A DNA stretch of 64,000 nt from Dickeya undicola (GTDB lineage Bacteria > Pseudomonadota > Gammaproteobacteria > Enterobacterales > Enterobacteriaceae). The DNA is taken from contig NZ_JSYG01000032.1 in assembly GCF_000784735.1 (NCBI RefSeq), positions 62,001 through 126,000 on the forward strand. The letters are read 5' to 3'. The notes beneath the pieces were generated by a model. The model did no database searches and had not been told where the DNA came from. It saw only the letters and a list, made by a program, of their open reading frames with translations. Made by a program: the position numbers and the translations under genes. Each line of letters starts with the position of its first letter. The stretch's first letter is position 1. Positions 19,868 to 28,965 of this stretch are shown piece by piece.

Positions 19868-20350
19868 CAAACTTACCTTTACATGAATGAACGACACAAA
19901 ATCTGTGTCAAACACAGTACAGCAAGTAGCGGCGCATTTGTCCAGCCGAACATCACCAAAAAGTGACAAAACATGATAAAAAAGCGAACTGACTCCATTC
20001 ACCCAGCATTTTTATAACCCACAACCACATTCCTTGGCATCTTACACGCTGTTAGCTACCACACCATGCGATGCACGTGCTGATAGCGGCATGTTTTGCT
20101 TAGGTCATGAGCCAGGCTAGCACTGGGAAAGCAAAGGCAAATAATAGCCTCTTTTATTTACTCAGGCTTCCTCATTTCACCACTTTATCCCCGGCAGCAA
20201 ATCGAAAAACATGAGAGAAAAAGTGAGATACTCATCACAAAAATGAGAAGAAAAAAACGGAATAAAATGGGGGAGTTTAGGAATAACACACACACCTTAA
20301 GCGAAAATTAATTTTTAAAAATCAGTCGATTAAAACCATCCTCTGTCACA
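19868..20350. other. AT-rich non-coding interval between cspE and ypfM
   Basis: About 480 bases without a credible gene. The side next to cspE must hold its promoter and long leader, but I could not place the -10 and -35 boxes with confidence. From about 20200 to 20345 it is very A-rich, with a perfect twelve-base palindrome ATTTTTAAAAAT and short GAGAAAAA-type repeats. It coincides with a break from E. coli gene order. Confidence 0.6.
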
Positions 20351-20383
20351 TAAAAAAAGCAGCAATCCGAGGATTGCTGCTTT
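20351..20383 (-). terminator. Terminator downstream of ypfM
   Basis: On the minus strand a twelve-base perfect stem, AAAGCAGCAATC with GATTGCTGCTTT, runs into a T run. It lies about 70 bases after the ypfM stop, giving a short transcript of under 200 bases. Confidence 0.9.
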
Positions 20384-20455
20384 GGTGAGACTAAATTAGG
20401 GACCTGGTGACTAATGACAGTAAATAAATTTGTACTAGTCTAAATACATCAGCAA

Positions 20456-20515
20456 TTACTTACGCAGCATTGCGTCGATGAAGCTTTTCCAGTTGTTGAG
20501 TTCGACTTCGATCAT
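20456..20515 (-). CDS. ypfM: Small protein YpfM (19 residues)
   Basis: Reading right to left from 20515 the frame encodes MIEVELNNWKSFIDAMLRK and a stop. E. coli YpfM is also 19 residues, with the same MIE.EL.NWK.FI..MLRK pattern. TAAGGAGC lies eight bases upstream of the ATG, a strong ribosome site, and a terminator follows, so this is a stand-alone tiny gene. The neighbour is yffB, divergent, as in E. coli. Function is unknown; the peptide is amphipathic and could bind a membrane or a protein. Confidence 0.9.
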   Translation of the reverse strand: MIEVELNNWKSFIDAMLRK

Positions 20516-20744
20516 GATGGTAGCTCCTTAGAGATTTGTTGTCTTACGGGGTTATTATACGCTTCTTTTTTAGCCAAGATAAAGACTTTGGGGCGCAAAA
20601 ATGTGCTCTCTTTCGCATTTCCGAAACATACCCAGCAAACTCAACCCCATGATTTCTTAAGATAATTTTAATCTCCTGCCCCATCTGACGTTTATACTGT
20701 ATGCTTTTTTGCCCTTGAGACATGAAAAGTAACGGATTTTACCC

Positions 20745-21128
20745 ATGACCATCATCCTGTACGGTATTAAAAACTGCGATACCATAAAAAAAGCCCGTCG
20801 CTGGCTGGAAGACCATCAGATTGACTACCGTTTTCATGACTATCGAGTTGACGGACTGGAAGCGGAACGCCTGCAGTCTTTTATCGATCGCACAGGCTGG
20901 CAACCGTTGCTGAATACCCGAGGCACCACCTGGCGTAAACTGGAAGAGGCGTACCGTAACACCATCAATAATGAAGCGGCAGCAAAAACTGTTATGCTGG
21001 AGCAGCCCGCGTTGATCAAACGCCCGTTGCTGGAAAGCGATGATGGGAAAACCCTGCTCGGTTTCAGTGACGACAGCTATCAGCAATTTTTTACGGAGAA
21101 CACCTCACATGTCTTGCCCGGTAATTGA
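20745..21128 (+). CDS. yffB: ArsC/Spx-family protein YffB
   Basis: Thioredoxin-fold protein of the arsenate reductase-like family with unknown substrate. It has 127 residues. An early cysteine (Cys11 in KNCDTIKKA) is the only recognisable redox residue, and [17 protein letters not shown] is the conserved C-terminal motif. It overlaps the dapE start by 20 bases, so the two are co-translated as in E. coli. The tail after TENTSHV runs into dapE and is slightly longer than in E. coli (118). Confidence 0.92.
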   Translation: MTIILYGIKNCDTIKKARRWLEDHQIDYRFHDYRVDGLEAERLQSFIDRTGWQPLLNTRGTTWRKLEEAYRNTINNEAAAKTVMLEQPALIKRPLLESDDGKTLLGFSDDSYQQFFTENTSHVLPGN

Positions 21129-22236
21129 ACTGGCCCAGCAGCTCATCAAACGCCCGTCTCTCAGTCCGGATGATGCCGGTTGTCAGGCTCTCATGATTGA
21201 ACGCCTGCAAGCCATCGGCTTCATCGTCGAAAAGCTGGATTTCGGTGATACCCAAAATTTCTGGGCCTGCCGTGGTCAGGGAAAAACACTGGCGTTCGCC
21301 GGTCATACCGATGTCGTGCCTGTGGGTGATAATAGCCACTGGCAGACGCCACCGTTTGAACCCGCAATTCGTGACGGCATGTTGTACGGTCGTGGTGCAG
21401 CAGACATGAAAGGCTCACTGGCAGCGATGGTTGTGGCGGCAGAACGTTTTGTCGCTGCACACCCTAATCATCAGGGTCGACTGGCGTTTCTTATCACTTC
21501 CGACGAAGAAGCCAGTGCTGTCAACGGCACCGTCAAGGTCGTGGAAACGCTGATGGCGCGTCAGGAGCGGTTGGACTACTGTCTGGTCGGCGAGCCGTCC
21601 AGTACCGATCGGGTTGGTGACGTAGTGAAAAACGGTCGACGCGGCTCTATCACCGCTAATCTGCGAGTTCATGGCGTTCAGGGCCATGTTGCCTACCCGC
21701 ATCTGGCGGATAACCCGGTACATCGGGCCATGTCGGCACTGAATGAACTGGTGGCGACCGTCTGGGACCAGGGCAACGAATTCTTCCCCCCCACCAGTAT
21801 GCAGATAGCCAACATTAACGCCGGCACCGGTAGCAATAACGTCATTCCCGGCGAGCTATACGTGCAATTCAATTTCCGCTTCAGTACTGAGCTGACCGAT
21901 GAACTCATTAAACAGCAGGTCAAAGCGCTGCTTGATCGTCACCAGCTTCACTACACGCTGGAATGGCAACTGTCCGGTCATCCGTTCCTGACAGGCCGTG
22001 GTGAACTGGTGGATGCGGTGGTCAACGCCGTTGAACACTACAGTGAAATCACCCCGCAACTTCTTACTACTGGTGGCACCTCAGATGGTCGCTTTATTGC
22101 CCGCATGGGCGCACAGGTGGTGGAGCTGGGGCCAGTCAACGCCACGATTCATAAAGTGAACGAGTGCGTCAGCGCCGCCGATCTGCAACTGCTGAGTCGC
22201 ATGTATCAGCGCGTTATGGAGCAATTGGTCGCATGA
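21109..22236 (+). CDS. dapE: Succinyl-diaminopimelate desuccinylase DapE
   Basis: Zinc-dependent M20-family enzyme producing LL-diaminopimelate for lysine and peptidoglycan. ATG 21109 gives 375 residues, exactly E. coli. Metal ligands are visible in [42 protein letters not shown] and the C-terminal [12 protein letters not shown]. It starts inside yffB and its stop overlaps the ATGATG of the next gene, indicating coupled translation. Confidence 0.98.
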   Translation: MSCPVIELAQQLIKRPSLSPDDAGCQALMIERLQAIGFIVEKLDFGDTQNFWACRGQGKTLAFAGHTDVVPVGDNSHWQTPPFEPAIRDGMLYGRGAADMKGSLAAMVVAAERFVAAHPNHQGRLAFLITSDEEASAVNGTVKVVETLMARQERLDYCLVGEPSSTDRVGDVVKNGRRGSITANLRVHGVQGHVAYPHLADNPVHRAMSALNELVATVWDQGNEFFPPTSMQIANINAGTGSNNVIPGELYVQFNFRFSTELTDELIKQQVKALLDRHQLHYTLEWQLSGHPFLTGRGELVDAVVNAVEHYSEITPQLLTTGGTSDGRFIARMGAQVVELGPVNATIHKVNECVSAADLQLLSRMYQRVMEQLVA

Positions 22237-22907
22237 TGTCTTCCGCCTGCCTGACCGGCAAAAGTGACCGTCATCTGGTGGCGCTAAGCGGGTCGCATCG
22301 TCTGCAACCCGACGCAGTCACCGCATTTACGGCCATGCAGCAGGCAGCGCGACAAGATGGATTCAACCTGCAACCTGCCAGTACATTTCGGGATTTTGAG
22401 CGCCAGCGGCAAATCTGGAACGGCAAGTTTACCGGCCAACGCCCGTTGCTGGATCAACACAGCCGACCGCTAGACGCGCTCTCGCTAGACGAAGGCGCGC
22501 GTTGCGAGGCTATCCTACGCTGGTCTGCGCTACCAGGCGGCAGCCGTCACCACTGGGGAAGCGATCTGGATATTTATGACCCTGACCGCTTGCCCACCGG
22601 CCAAAAACTGCAATTGGAACCATGGGAATACCAGCCGGGCGGTTACTTTGCCGAACTCAGCGACTGGCTGACCGAACACATGGCCGCATTCGGCTTTTAC
22701 CGGCCATTCGCGCAGGACACCGGTGGCATCGCCATTGAACCCTGGCATCTCAGCTATGCACCGCTGGCCCGCCTCGCCATGGTTCAGCTGATGCCGGAAC
22801 ACATTCTGCAAGCCTGGCAAGGCGAAGACATTGCCGGTCGGCACTGGCTGGAACCAAATCTACCGATGTTGTTCCAACGCTTTATACTGTCTGTTGAGGC
22901 ACAATAA
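22233..22907 (+). CDS. M15-family metallopeptidase (D-Ala-D-Ala or L,D-carboxypeptidase-like)
   Basis: 224 residues from ATG 22233, overlapping the dapE stop by four bases. The LAS/M15 zinc-peptidase core is complete: [10 protein letters not shown] gives the SxHxxGxxxD motif with His106 and Asp113, and EPWH gives the catalytic Glu169 and third ligand His172. Related enzymes trim cell-wall peptides (VanY, VanX, D,D-carboxypeptidases). There is no signal peptide, so cytoplasmic action on recycled wall peptides is plausible but inferred. E. coli K-12 has no gene here. Fusion to the dapE operon suggests a link to peptide or DAP recycling. Confidence 0.85.
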   Translation: MMSSACLTGKSDRHLVALSGSHRLQPDAVTAFTAMQQAARQDGFNLQPASTFRDFERQRQIWNGKFTGQRPLLDQHSRPLDALSLDEGARCEAILRWSALPGGSRHHWGSDLDIYDPDRLPTGQKLQLEPWEYQPGGYFAELSDWLTEHMAAFGFYRPFAQDTGGIAIEPWHLSYAPLARLAMVQLMPEHILQAWQGEDIAGRHWLEPNLPMLFQRFILSVEAQ

Positions 22908-22945
22908 CCCCGTTAACACGGGATATCTGTCTATGAGGAACAACC

Positions 22946-23134
22946 ATGGGATGGCTGGCTGATTACTGGTGGGTAATATTGCTGGTGTTACTGGGAATGC
23001 TGGTCAATGGTATCAAGGAACTGAGCCGTCTTGATCATAAACGTTTTCTGCATGACAAACCGCCGTTGCCGCCGCACCGCGACAATAATGCACAGTGGGA
23101 CGACGAAGACGATTGGCCGCAGAAAAAACCCTGA
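22946..23134 (+). CDS. ypfN: Small membrane-anchored protein YpfN (UPF0370)
   Basis: 62 residues: a single N-terminal membrane helix (about residues 3-23, [20 protein letters not shown]), then a short polar domain with the conserved LPPHRDNN and acidic tryptophan motif WDDEDDWPQ. It matches E. coli YpfN (66). Function is unknown. It closes the yffB-dapE operon, with a terminator close behind. Confidence 0.9.
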   Translation: MGWLADYWWVILLVLLGMLVNGIKELSRLDHKRFLHDKPPLPPHRDNNAQWDDEDDWPQKKP

Positions 23135-23154
23135 CCCTGCACACTGAAAACCAC

Positions 23155-23193
23155 GAGGCCGGACCGCATAATAGCGACCCGGCCTCATTTTTA
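23155..23193 (+). terminator. Terminator after ypfN
   Basis: GAGGCCGG and CCGGCCTC form an eight-base stem with a 16-base loop, followed by ATTTTTAT. Confidence 0.8.
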
Positions 23194-23255
23194 TACTGAC
23201 TTTCTTGCTTATGACGGTAAGCGTCTGGTTAACCGGCTAACAAAATATCAGTCGG

Positions 23256-23942
23256 TCAGCGAAATGCCACCAGTTCACCGCGCGCGCCCATCACCGCTTC
23301 ATCCCAGAAGCGTTTCGGGATGTAATGATGCAGCCGATCCAGCGCGTTCTCCATCATACGACCATCAATGGCATGTCCCAGCTGCGGCACCAGATCCAAC
23401 GTGAAATCCGACCCTTGGGCGCGCAGACTCTGTGCAGCCTGACGAGCATGATCCGCCACAATCACCGGGTCCTCCTCGCCATGAATCAGGTGAACCACAA
23501 CATCATACAGCGGCTGCTCCGGCAATGTGGCAAAGCGACCGCTAAACGCCACCGCCCGCCCGGCCAGATTTTTCTCCGCTTTTAATGCTTCAAGGATCAT
23601 GATCGACCCTTGAGAAAAACCGATCAACGCAGTGTGGGAATAATCGATTCCCGTGGTTTCCTGCCAGTAGCGAACGGTTTCGATAAACCGTGGCATAATA
23701 GCGTTGACGCGACGAGCGCGATTCTCCTCGGTGACACCTTGTACCGAAAACCATTGGCGCCCTTCGCCCAGACCAATCGCTTCTGGACCGCCAACACTGA
23801 TAACCTGAGCCATCGGGAACGATTCGGCAAAATAACGGCCGATCTGCCCCATGGAAGCCGGATTGTCGCCTACGCCATGAAATAGCAAAAATAACTGCTT
23901 AGGTGAAGATGGATTTTGCACCACAAAATAGTCATGCTTCAT
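23256..23942 (-). CDS. ypfH: Alpha/beta-hydrolase esterase YpfH
   Basis: Phospholipase/carboxylesterase-family serine hydrolase, 228 residues (E. coli 232). The nucleophile elbow is GFSQGS (Ser about 120), the acid is in HGEEDPV, and the histidine is in LGHAID. The oxyanion loop FHGVGDNPASM is near residue 22. E. coli YpfH shows esterase activity on short acyl substrates, but its natural substrate is unknown. A good ribosome site (GGAGAGG) precedes the ATG. Confidence 0.93.
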   Translation of the reverse strand: MKHDYFVVQNPSSPKQLFLLFHGVGDNPASMGQIGRYFAESFPMAQVISVGGPEAIGLGEGRQWFSVQGVTEENRARRVNAIMPRFIETVRYWQETTGIDYSHTALIGFSQGSIMILEALKAEKNLAGRAVAFSGRFATLPEQPLYDVVVHLIHGEEDPVIVADHARQAAQSLRAQGSDFTLDLVPQLGHAIDGRMMENALDRLHHYIPKRFWDEAVMGARGELVAFR

Positions 23943-24249
23943 ATCGCCTCTCCTGCGGTTACCTTCAGGGGAAACCGTCTGTTCAAAAAATTTCAGTTGT
24001 CACTATACGCCCCTCGATAGCGGGTCAATATTGAGGTTTATTGAACAAGTCATTCCATTATCCTGTATCAGGATCAGTGTATATGAACGCAGGAAATCGG
24101 CTGGCTGAATCACAGTCCAAGTTACAAAATTGTGATCGCTACCACTTGAAATGAATTTTGAAAAGGGAACCACTTTTTTCGCTATGACACGATTCTCGTT
24201 ATAAAACGATTCGTGCTATCAAACCACTCTCGCGATAATGCAGTTTTCT
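23943..24249. other. Non-coding gap between tmcA and ypfH
   Basis: About 300 AT-rich bases between two minus-strand genes. It should contain the ypfH promoter. Visible structure: TCCTG-TAT-CAGGA inverted repeat near 24060, and an ACGATTC direct repeat around TCGTTATAAAACGA near 24190-24212. No gene is supported. Confidence 0.5.
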
Positions 24250-26268
24250 TTATAAAACAATGTCATGCCAATGCTGCCACTCAGCGTCATCCAACTGACG
24301 CAACGCTTGGGCCGCTTCCGCCCGCCAGCGCTGAACCAGTGCCTTTCTCCCTGACAGTTGAAGCTGCTGAACGCACTCCGCCACACTTCGACCTTGCTCA
24401 AGCCATAGCCTCAGGGCAATTAATGCCAGCGGCGATCGCATCATCAGGCGCGACAACGCCCCCTGACAAGCTTCAGGTGGACGATGAGCCATAGCAAACC
24501 CCATCAGATTACGCCAGTCATCCGCCGTGAGCACTTGCTCCTCCACCCGTGGTAGCGCCAGTGTTAATGGGATATCTCGCCGCAGCCAAAACCAGTCCCG
24601 CGTTAACTCACGGTACGCTGACGCGGCCAGCGCGCTACCCGCCTCGCTGAGCGGAAGCAACGCCATTGCACTGTAACACCCGCTACTGGCGTCAATATGG
24701 CTGCCGATACGCGCCAATTGAAACCCACAGCGCTGCCAGAATTGCCACAATGTCGGCTGAAAACCGAAGCTAACCGACAGAAAATCCAACTGTTCCTGCT
24801 GCGCCTGTTGCTGCTGTTCACGAACCAGAGCCTGGCCGATACCCTGACCACGCAGTGCCGCCAGCACGGCTATCCGGCTGATGCGACGTGACCGCAAGAC
24901 CGGTGCCTGCCACTGGTTACCGTGCGCCGCCAGAGACTGTGCCACCAGATTTCCTCTCGGCCGACGTCGCCCGGCCCAAACGTCTTGCGCCAGTGTCTCC
25001 GGCAATCCACCTTCATCAACCAACCAGATAACACCGCCGACCTGCCCTTCGACACCAGCGCTGGCGATATGCATACCAGGAGCATCCAGCAAGCGGCGTA
25101 AATCCAACGGCGAGGTACGGTAATGGGCGCTGCATAACAATCCATAACACCCGGCAAGGCGTTCAGGCTGATGCAGCCAGTCGTCTCGCTGCTCCTGCCG
25201 AATCGTCGGCACCCCGGCTAGCCGTTCCGGCACCTGCTTTTCGGCGTCAAATAACATGACCCGATCGACGATATTCTCCAGCGGATCCTGCACTGCCCAG
25301 CGCAGTGGCTCCGTCAGTTCAATCGATTGCCAATCCGGCAGCGACGCACAGAATTTCAGCAGAAAACCACGCCCCGTCCCCTCATACCCTTGTACCGTGG
25401 TTGTCATCACCACACGATGGAAAAACGGCAACAACGCCTGCAATAACGGCGCAGGAATCGCCGCGGCCTCATCGATCAACAACCACGCGACCGGTGGTAC
25501 ACCATGCTGCCGACAAAACGCCAGCAGCGCGTCTGGAGCCAGGAACGTAGCCCTGTCTCCAGCCTGACGCAACAGGATCTCGCTGGCAGCACGCGATGGC
25601 GCGGTTACCCAGCAATCCCCTTGACACTGACGCGCCAGCATACCTGCCAGTGTAGACTTGCCGCGCCCACGCGGCGCGGTGATCACTGACACCGCACAGG
25701 GGCTGTGCAGTAACTGCTGCAATATAGCCTGCTGACTGGGGGTAGCCTCACCGGTAGCGGACTGCCAGTCCAAACGGTCATGGGGAGGAGCGATCACCGG
25801 CTCGGTATCCTGCTGGTGCCACAGCACAACCTCGTCATCGCTCAACAGCTGATACTGAGCCTGACGGATAAATCGAGGGGTGGCTATCGGCTCCGGTTGC
25901 TCACTCCAACGCAGGCTGTCAGCATCCTGACTATCGGGCCAGTTGTCCCACTCCGGAACTAACAGAAGCAGCCAGCTACCCGCGCTGAGAGCACCAGCCA
26001 GCATCGCCAGCGCTTCTGCATCCAGACCGCTGCGGGCATCAAATACAGCATGTCGAAACTCCTGGCCCAGCACACCACGTACATTCCGGGGTGGGATCGC
26101 CGTGGTTCCTTCCGGCGCGGAGGCACTGACCCACAGCCAATCGCCGGGTAACAAAGCACTCAGGCGCTGTGCCTGAGCGCAGCACCAATCAGGTCGGCCG
26201 CTCAGCACCAGCAGACGACGAATGCCGTAACGTTGCTGATATTGCTGGCTGACAACAAAAGACTCCAT
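24250..26268 (-). CDS. tmcA: tRNA(Met) cytidine acetyltransferase TmcA
   Basis: Makes N4-acetylcytidine at the wobble base of elongator tRNA-Met, using acetyl-CoA and ATP. It has 672 residues (E. coli 671). The N-terminal part is the DUF1726-type region. The RNA-helicase-like ATPase module carries Walker A PRGRGKST near 205 and the DExx-type LLIDEAAA near 265. The GNAT acetyltransferase motif is RGQGIGQAL near 475, with SVSFGFQPTLWQFWQRCGF downstream. The start ATG has only a weak ribosome site and lies 18 bases after the DUF441 stop. Confidence 0.96.
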   Translation of the reverse strand: MESFVVSQQYQQRYGIRRLLVLSGRPDWCCAQAQRLSALLPGDWLWVSASAPEGTTAIPPRNVRGVLGQEFRHAVFDARSGLDAEALAMLAGALSAGSWLLLLVPEWDNWPDSQDADSLRWSEQPEPIATPRFIRQAQYQLLSDDEVVLWHQQDTEPVIAPPHDRLDWQSATGEATPSQQAILQQLLHSPCAVSVITAPRGRGKSTLAGMLARQCQGDCWVTAPSRAASEILLRQAGDRATFLAPDALLAFCRQHGVPPVAWLLIDEAAAIPAPLLQALLPFFHRVVMTTTVQGYEGTGRGFLLKFCASLPDWQSIELTEPLRWAVQDPLENIVDRVMLFDAEKQVPERLAGVPTIRQEQRDDWLHQPERLAGCYGLLCSAHYRTSPLDLRRLLDAPGMHIASAGVEGQVGGVIWLVDEGGLPETLAQDVWAGRRRPRGNLVAQSLAAHGNQWQAPVLRSRRISRIAVLAALRGQGIGQALVREQQQQAQQEQLDFLSVSFGFQPTLWQFWQRCGFQLARIGSHIDASSGCYSAMALLPLSEAGSALAASAYRELTRDWFWLRRDIPLTLALPRVEEQVLTADDWRNLMGFAMAHRPPEACQGALSRLMMRSPLALIALRLWLEQGRSVAECVQQLQLSGRKALVQRWRAEAAQALRQLDDAEWQHWHDIVL

Positions 26269-26286
26269 GAGCGCCCCGAAGAAAAC

Positions 26287-26739
26287 TTAGCCTTTGCCGA
26301 TCAACAGTGACAACAACCCTGCGGCAATCAATGGCCCCACCGGCACACCTCGGAATAACGCTACGCCCATCACAGTACCGACCAGCAGACCGGCTACCAC
26401 CGACGGCTGATTACTCATCAGCGTTACCCCTCGCCCCCCCAGCCAGGAGACAGCGACACCGATCGCTACAGCCAACAACGATTTCCAGTGCAGAAACGAG
26501 TGGAGTACATCACCAGCGGAAATCTTGCCGCTGGCAATCGGTGCCATCACCCCGATAGTCAGCACCAGCACCCCGAATGACAGACCATATTTTTCCACCC
26601 ACGGAAAATAGTGATTCAGCGGCGTGATGCGCACTACCACTAAAAACAGAATGGCCAGCGTCACGGTCATGTTCTGGCTGATAATGCCGAGAGCGGCCAG
26701 CGCCAGTAAAATAAGCAGAGTTGGGTCAAAAAAAGCCAT
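26287..26739 (-). CDS. yeaL: DUF441/UPF0756 inner-membrane protein (YeaL family)
   Basis: 150 residues, highly hydrophobic, with four to five membrane helices. It matches E. coli YeaL (148) throughout, including [10 protein letters not shown]-type and [20 protein letters not shown] motifs. Function is unknown. In E. coli yeaL lies elsewhere; here it precedes tmcA by 18 bases on the same strand, implying co-transcription. It starts behind AAGGATG. Confidence 0.9.
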   Translation of the reverse strand: MAFFDPTLLILLALAALGIISQNMTVTLAILFLVVVRITPLNHYFPWVEKYGLSFGVLVLTIGVMAPIASGKISAGDVLHSFLHWKSLLAVAIGVAVSWLGGRGVTLMSNQPSVVAGLLVGTVMGVALFRGVPVGPLIAAGLLSLLIGKG

Positions 26740-26943
26740 GAAACATCCTTGCCGGAATCAGTCAATGCGTAGGCGGGAGATAATAACACTCATTGGACAG
26801 GGACAGCAGAGCGGCTGCAACGCCGCTGGGATAAACCGGCGGCAAACTCGGGGAGAAATGCATCGACTGCCCTCATCAGATGACAGACTCGTTCTGGCAA
26901 CCGGAAACGAAGGCCGCCTGCCAGAACGTAAACGATTGCGCTG

Positions 26944-27657
26944 TTAGTCTAATTTAACGCCCAGACGGTGTGCGACTTCCTCGTAGGCTTCAATCAGGCC
27001 GCCCAGGCTCTGACGGAAACGGTCTTTATCCATCTTGTTCAGGGTTTCTTTGTCCCACAGACGGCTGCCATCCGGCGAGAACTCATCACCCAGCACCACT
27101 TCGCCTTTGAATAAACCGAATTCCAGCTTGAAGTCCACCAGAATCAGACCTGCATCGCCAAACAGCTTGCTCAGTACCTCGTTGGCTTTGTAGCTGAGCT
27201 CTTTCATCCGCGCCAGATTCTCTTCGCTTACCCAGCCGAAGGTCTTGCAGTAGGACTCATTCACCATCGGGTCGTGCATGGCGTCGTTTTTCAGGAACAA
27301 ATCGAACAATGGCGGATTAAGGATTTCACCTTCCGTGATGCCCAGACGTTTAACCAGCGAACCTGCCGCACGGTTACGCACCACACACTCGACCGGCACC
27401 ATTTCCAGTTTCTTCACCAGCACTTCGGTGTCAGACAACAGGCTCACCATCTGGGTCGGGATCCCGGCCTCTTCCAGCTTGGTCATGATGAAGTGGTTGA
27501 ACTTGTTGTTCACCATCCCTTTGCGATCAAACTGCTCAATGCGAGCGCCATCCCCTGCTGACGTATCATTGCGGAACTCCAGCACCAGCAGATCCGGATC
27601 TTCCGTGGTGTAGACCGTTTTCGCTTTTCCGCGATACAACTCAGCTAGCTTTTGCAT
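26944..27657 (-). CDS. purC: SAICAR synthetase PurC
   Basis: Ligates aspartate to CAIR in purine synthesis. It is 237 residues, the E. coli length. Conserved [11 protein letters not shown] at the N terminus, [14 protein letters not shown] near 90 and the metal/ATP residues in LVDFKLEFG and [14 protein letters not shown] are intact. It lies downstream of bamC and dapA, as in E. coli, but is separated here by a palindromic repeat element. A hairpin with a ten-base stem (26890-26928) follows the stop. I found no convincing PurR box upstream, unlike purMN. Confidence 0.97.
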   Translation of the reverse strand: MQKLAELYRGKAKTVYTTEDPDLLVLEFRNDTSAGDGARIEQFDRKGMVNNKFNHFIMTKLEEAGIPTQMVSLLSDTEVLVKKLEMVPVECVVRNRAAGSLVKRLGITEGEILNPPLFDLFLKNDAMHDPMVNESYCKTFGWVSEENLARMKELSYKANEVLSKLFGDAGLILVDFKLEFGLFKGEVVLGDEFSPDGSRLWDKETLNKMDKDRFRQSLGGLIEAYEEVAHRLGVKLD

Positions 27658-27773
27658 CTTTCATTACTCCACACAAGTAAGGGCCACCCGCACCGGGCCC
27701 GTTAATTGAACGTGTTGATAAATCCATCACGTTGATGACAAATGAAGAAGGGCCGGAGAACCCGACCCTTATA

Positions 27774-27895
27774 CCCGTCATACTTCAAGTTGCATGTGCG
27801 TTGGCTTTCCTCGCTCACCCCAGTCACTTACTTAAGTAAGCTCCTGGGGATTCGCTGCGTCGCCGCCTGCCTGCAACTCGAATTATTTAGGATAT
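27774..27895. repeat. Palindromic intergenic repeat element (enterobacterial MITE-like)
   Basis: A roughly 120-base imperfect palindrome. The outer arms are ATACTTCAAGTTGCA on the left and TGCAACTCGAATTATT on the right. The inner arms CCCAGTCA and CTCCTGGGG flank a perfect core, CTTACTTAAGTAAG (27827-27840). Elements with these CTTGAAGTATGACGGGTAT-type ends are, from general knowledge, dispersed in Pectobacterium, Dickeya, Serratia and Yersinia genomes. It would fold into a long hairpin between bamC and purC and could affect mRNA processing. Confidence 0.75.
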
Positions 27896-27908
27896 ATATT
27901 CTTGCGTT

Positions 27909-28949
27909 TTACGACTTGCTAAACGCGGCCTGCAACACTGCGACCAGCGCGTCGTTTTGCGACTGGCTTAGCGTATGTCCTTTCGAGTCGATAAATTGCA
28001 GCGTGCTGCGGTTACCCAAATCGCCGACCTGCAGCTTATAGTCACCGTTCGACAATTCAGGGTCACGCGCCCCCAGTTCATTCCAGGTACTGCTGCCCGG
28101 TGCCTTATAGCTGACAGACACAGAACCTTGCGGACGGCTGCGATCGCTGATGGTCATACCGACCTTCTCCAGCGTCTTCGGCAGACGATCCCATACCTGA
28201 TTGTAGGAACCACGCACCACCAGCAACGGCAGGCCGGAATCATCGGCACCGCTCTGGACATTCAACTGCTGGCTGTTACGGCTGGCCTGTGCGCTGTCGT
28301 TATCATTCAGACGTTTGTCCAGCTCGTCGGACAGCGTATTGAGCATCAGCGCGGTATAACGCTGAATTTCGCTGCTTTCCGTCACCGGGCTGGTGTTCTG
28401 CTGCAAATCCAGCAGTTTCACCGTCAACGCCAGCTGATACCCCTGCGTCTGCAGGCTTATCTGATAACGCGCCTGATGCGCCACATCTTCGTCTTCACGC
28501 TTCCAGTTGACCCAATCGGTCGTCAGCGTCCGGCTGGCATCCTGACGGCTGGCGATCGTATAGCCTTTTGACTGGAGAACCTGCGTCAGCACCGCCCACA
28601 GGCTGCTGTTACGCGCATTATTTTCCAGCAGCAGCGTAGCGCTATTGCCGGAAACCTGACCGCGGGAACCATTCAACAAAGCCAATGGCTGCATCGGCGG
28701 ACGAATATCCAGCGCCTTGCCTACCAACCCATTCTGGTTGACCGGCGGAACCTCATAATCCCCATTTTGCAAAGGCAGAATCAAGCCGGACGGCACATTC
28801 AGCGCCCGATGCTCGGGGGTTTTCAGATAGGATTCATCGCCGTTGACCTGACGCTTGTAGCGTTGATCGCTGGTACAGGCGGCCAGCAACATGATCAGCG
28901 AAACACCGACAACTTTTGCCACCATCGACTTTTGCAATGAAGAACTCAT
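27909..28949 (-). CDS. bamC: Outer-membrane assembly lipoprotein BamC
   Basis: Lipoprotein of the BAM complex that inserts beta-barrel proteins. ATG 28949 gives 346 residues (E. coli 344). The lipobox is LLAAC (Cys25). Conserved SDQRYKRQVNGDESYL follows, then the N-terminal helix-grip domain (VGKALDIRPP) and the C-terminal one (YKLQVGDLGNRSTLQFID). It is 16 bases downstream of dapA, forming the conserved dapA-bamC operon. Confidence 0.96.
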   Translation of the reverse strand: MSSSLQKSMVAKVVGVSLIMLLAACTSDQRYKRQVNGDESYLKTPEHRALNVPSGLILPLQNGDYEVPPVNQNGLVGKALDIRPPMQPLALLNGSRGQVSGNSATLLLENNARNSSLWAVLTQVLQSKGYTIASRQDASRTLTTDWVNWKREDEDVAHQARYQISLQTQGYQLALTVKLLDLQQNTSPVTESSEIQRYTALMLNTLSDELDKRLNDNDSAQASRNSQQLNVQSGADDSGLPLLVVRGSYNQVWDRLPKTLEKVGMTISDRSRPQGSVSVSYKAPGSSTWNELGARDPELSNGDYKLQVGDLGNRSTLQFIDSKGHTLSQSQNDALVAVLQAAFSKS

Positions 28950-28965
28950 CAAATCTCCCTAACGG

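Noticed and set aside
20200-20260. CRP site in the cspE-ypfM gap (GTGAGATACTCATCAC)
   Set aside because: The half-sites are eight rather than six bases apart and the left half has a mismatch.
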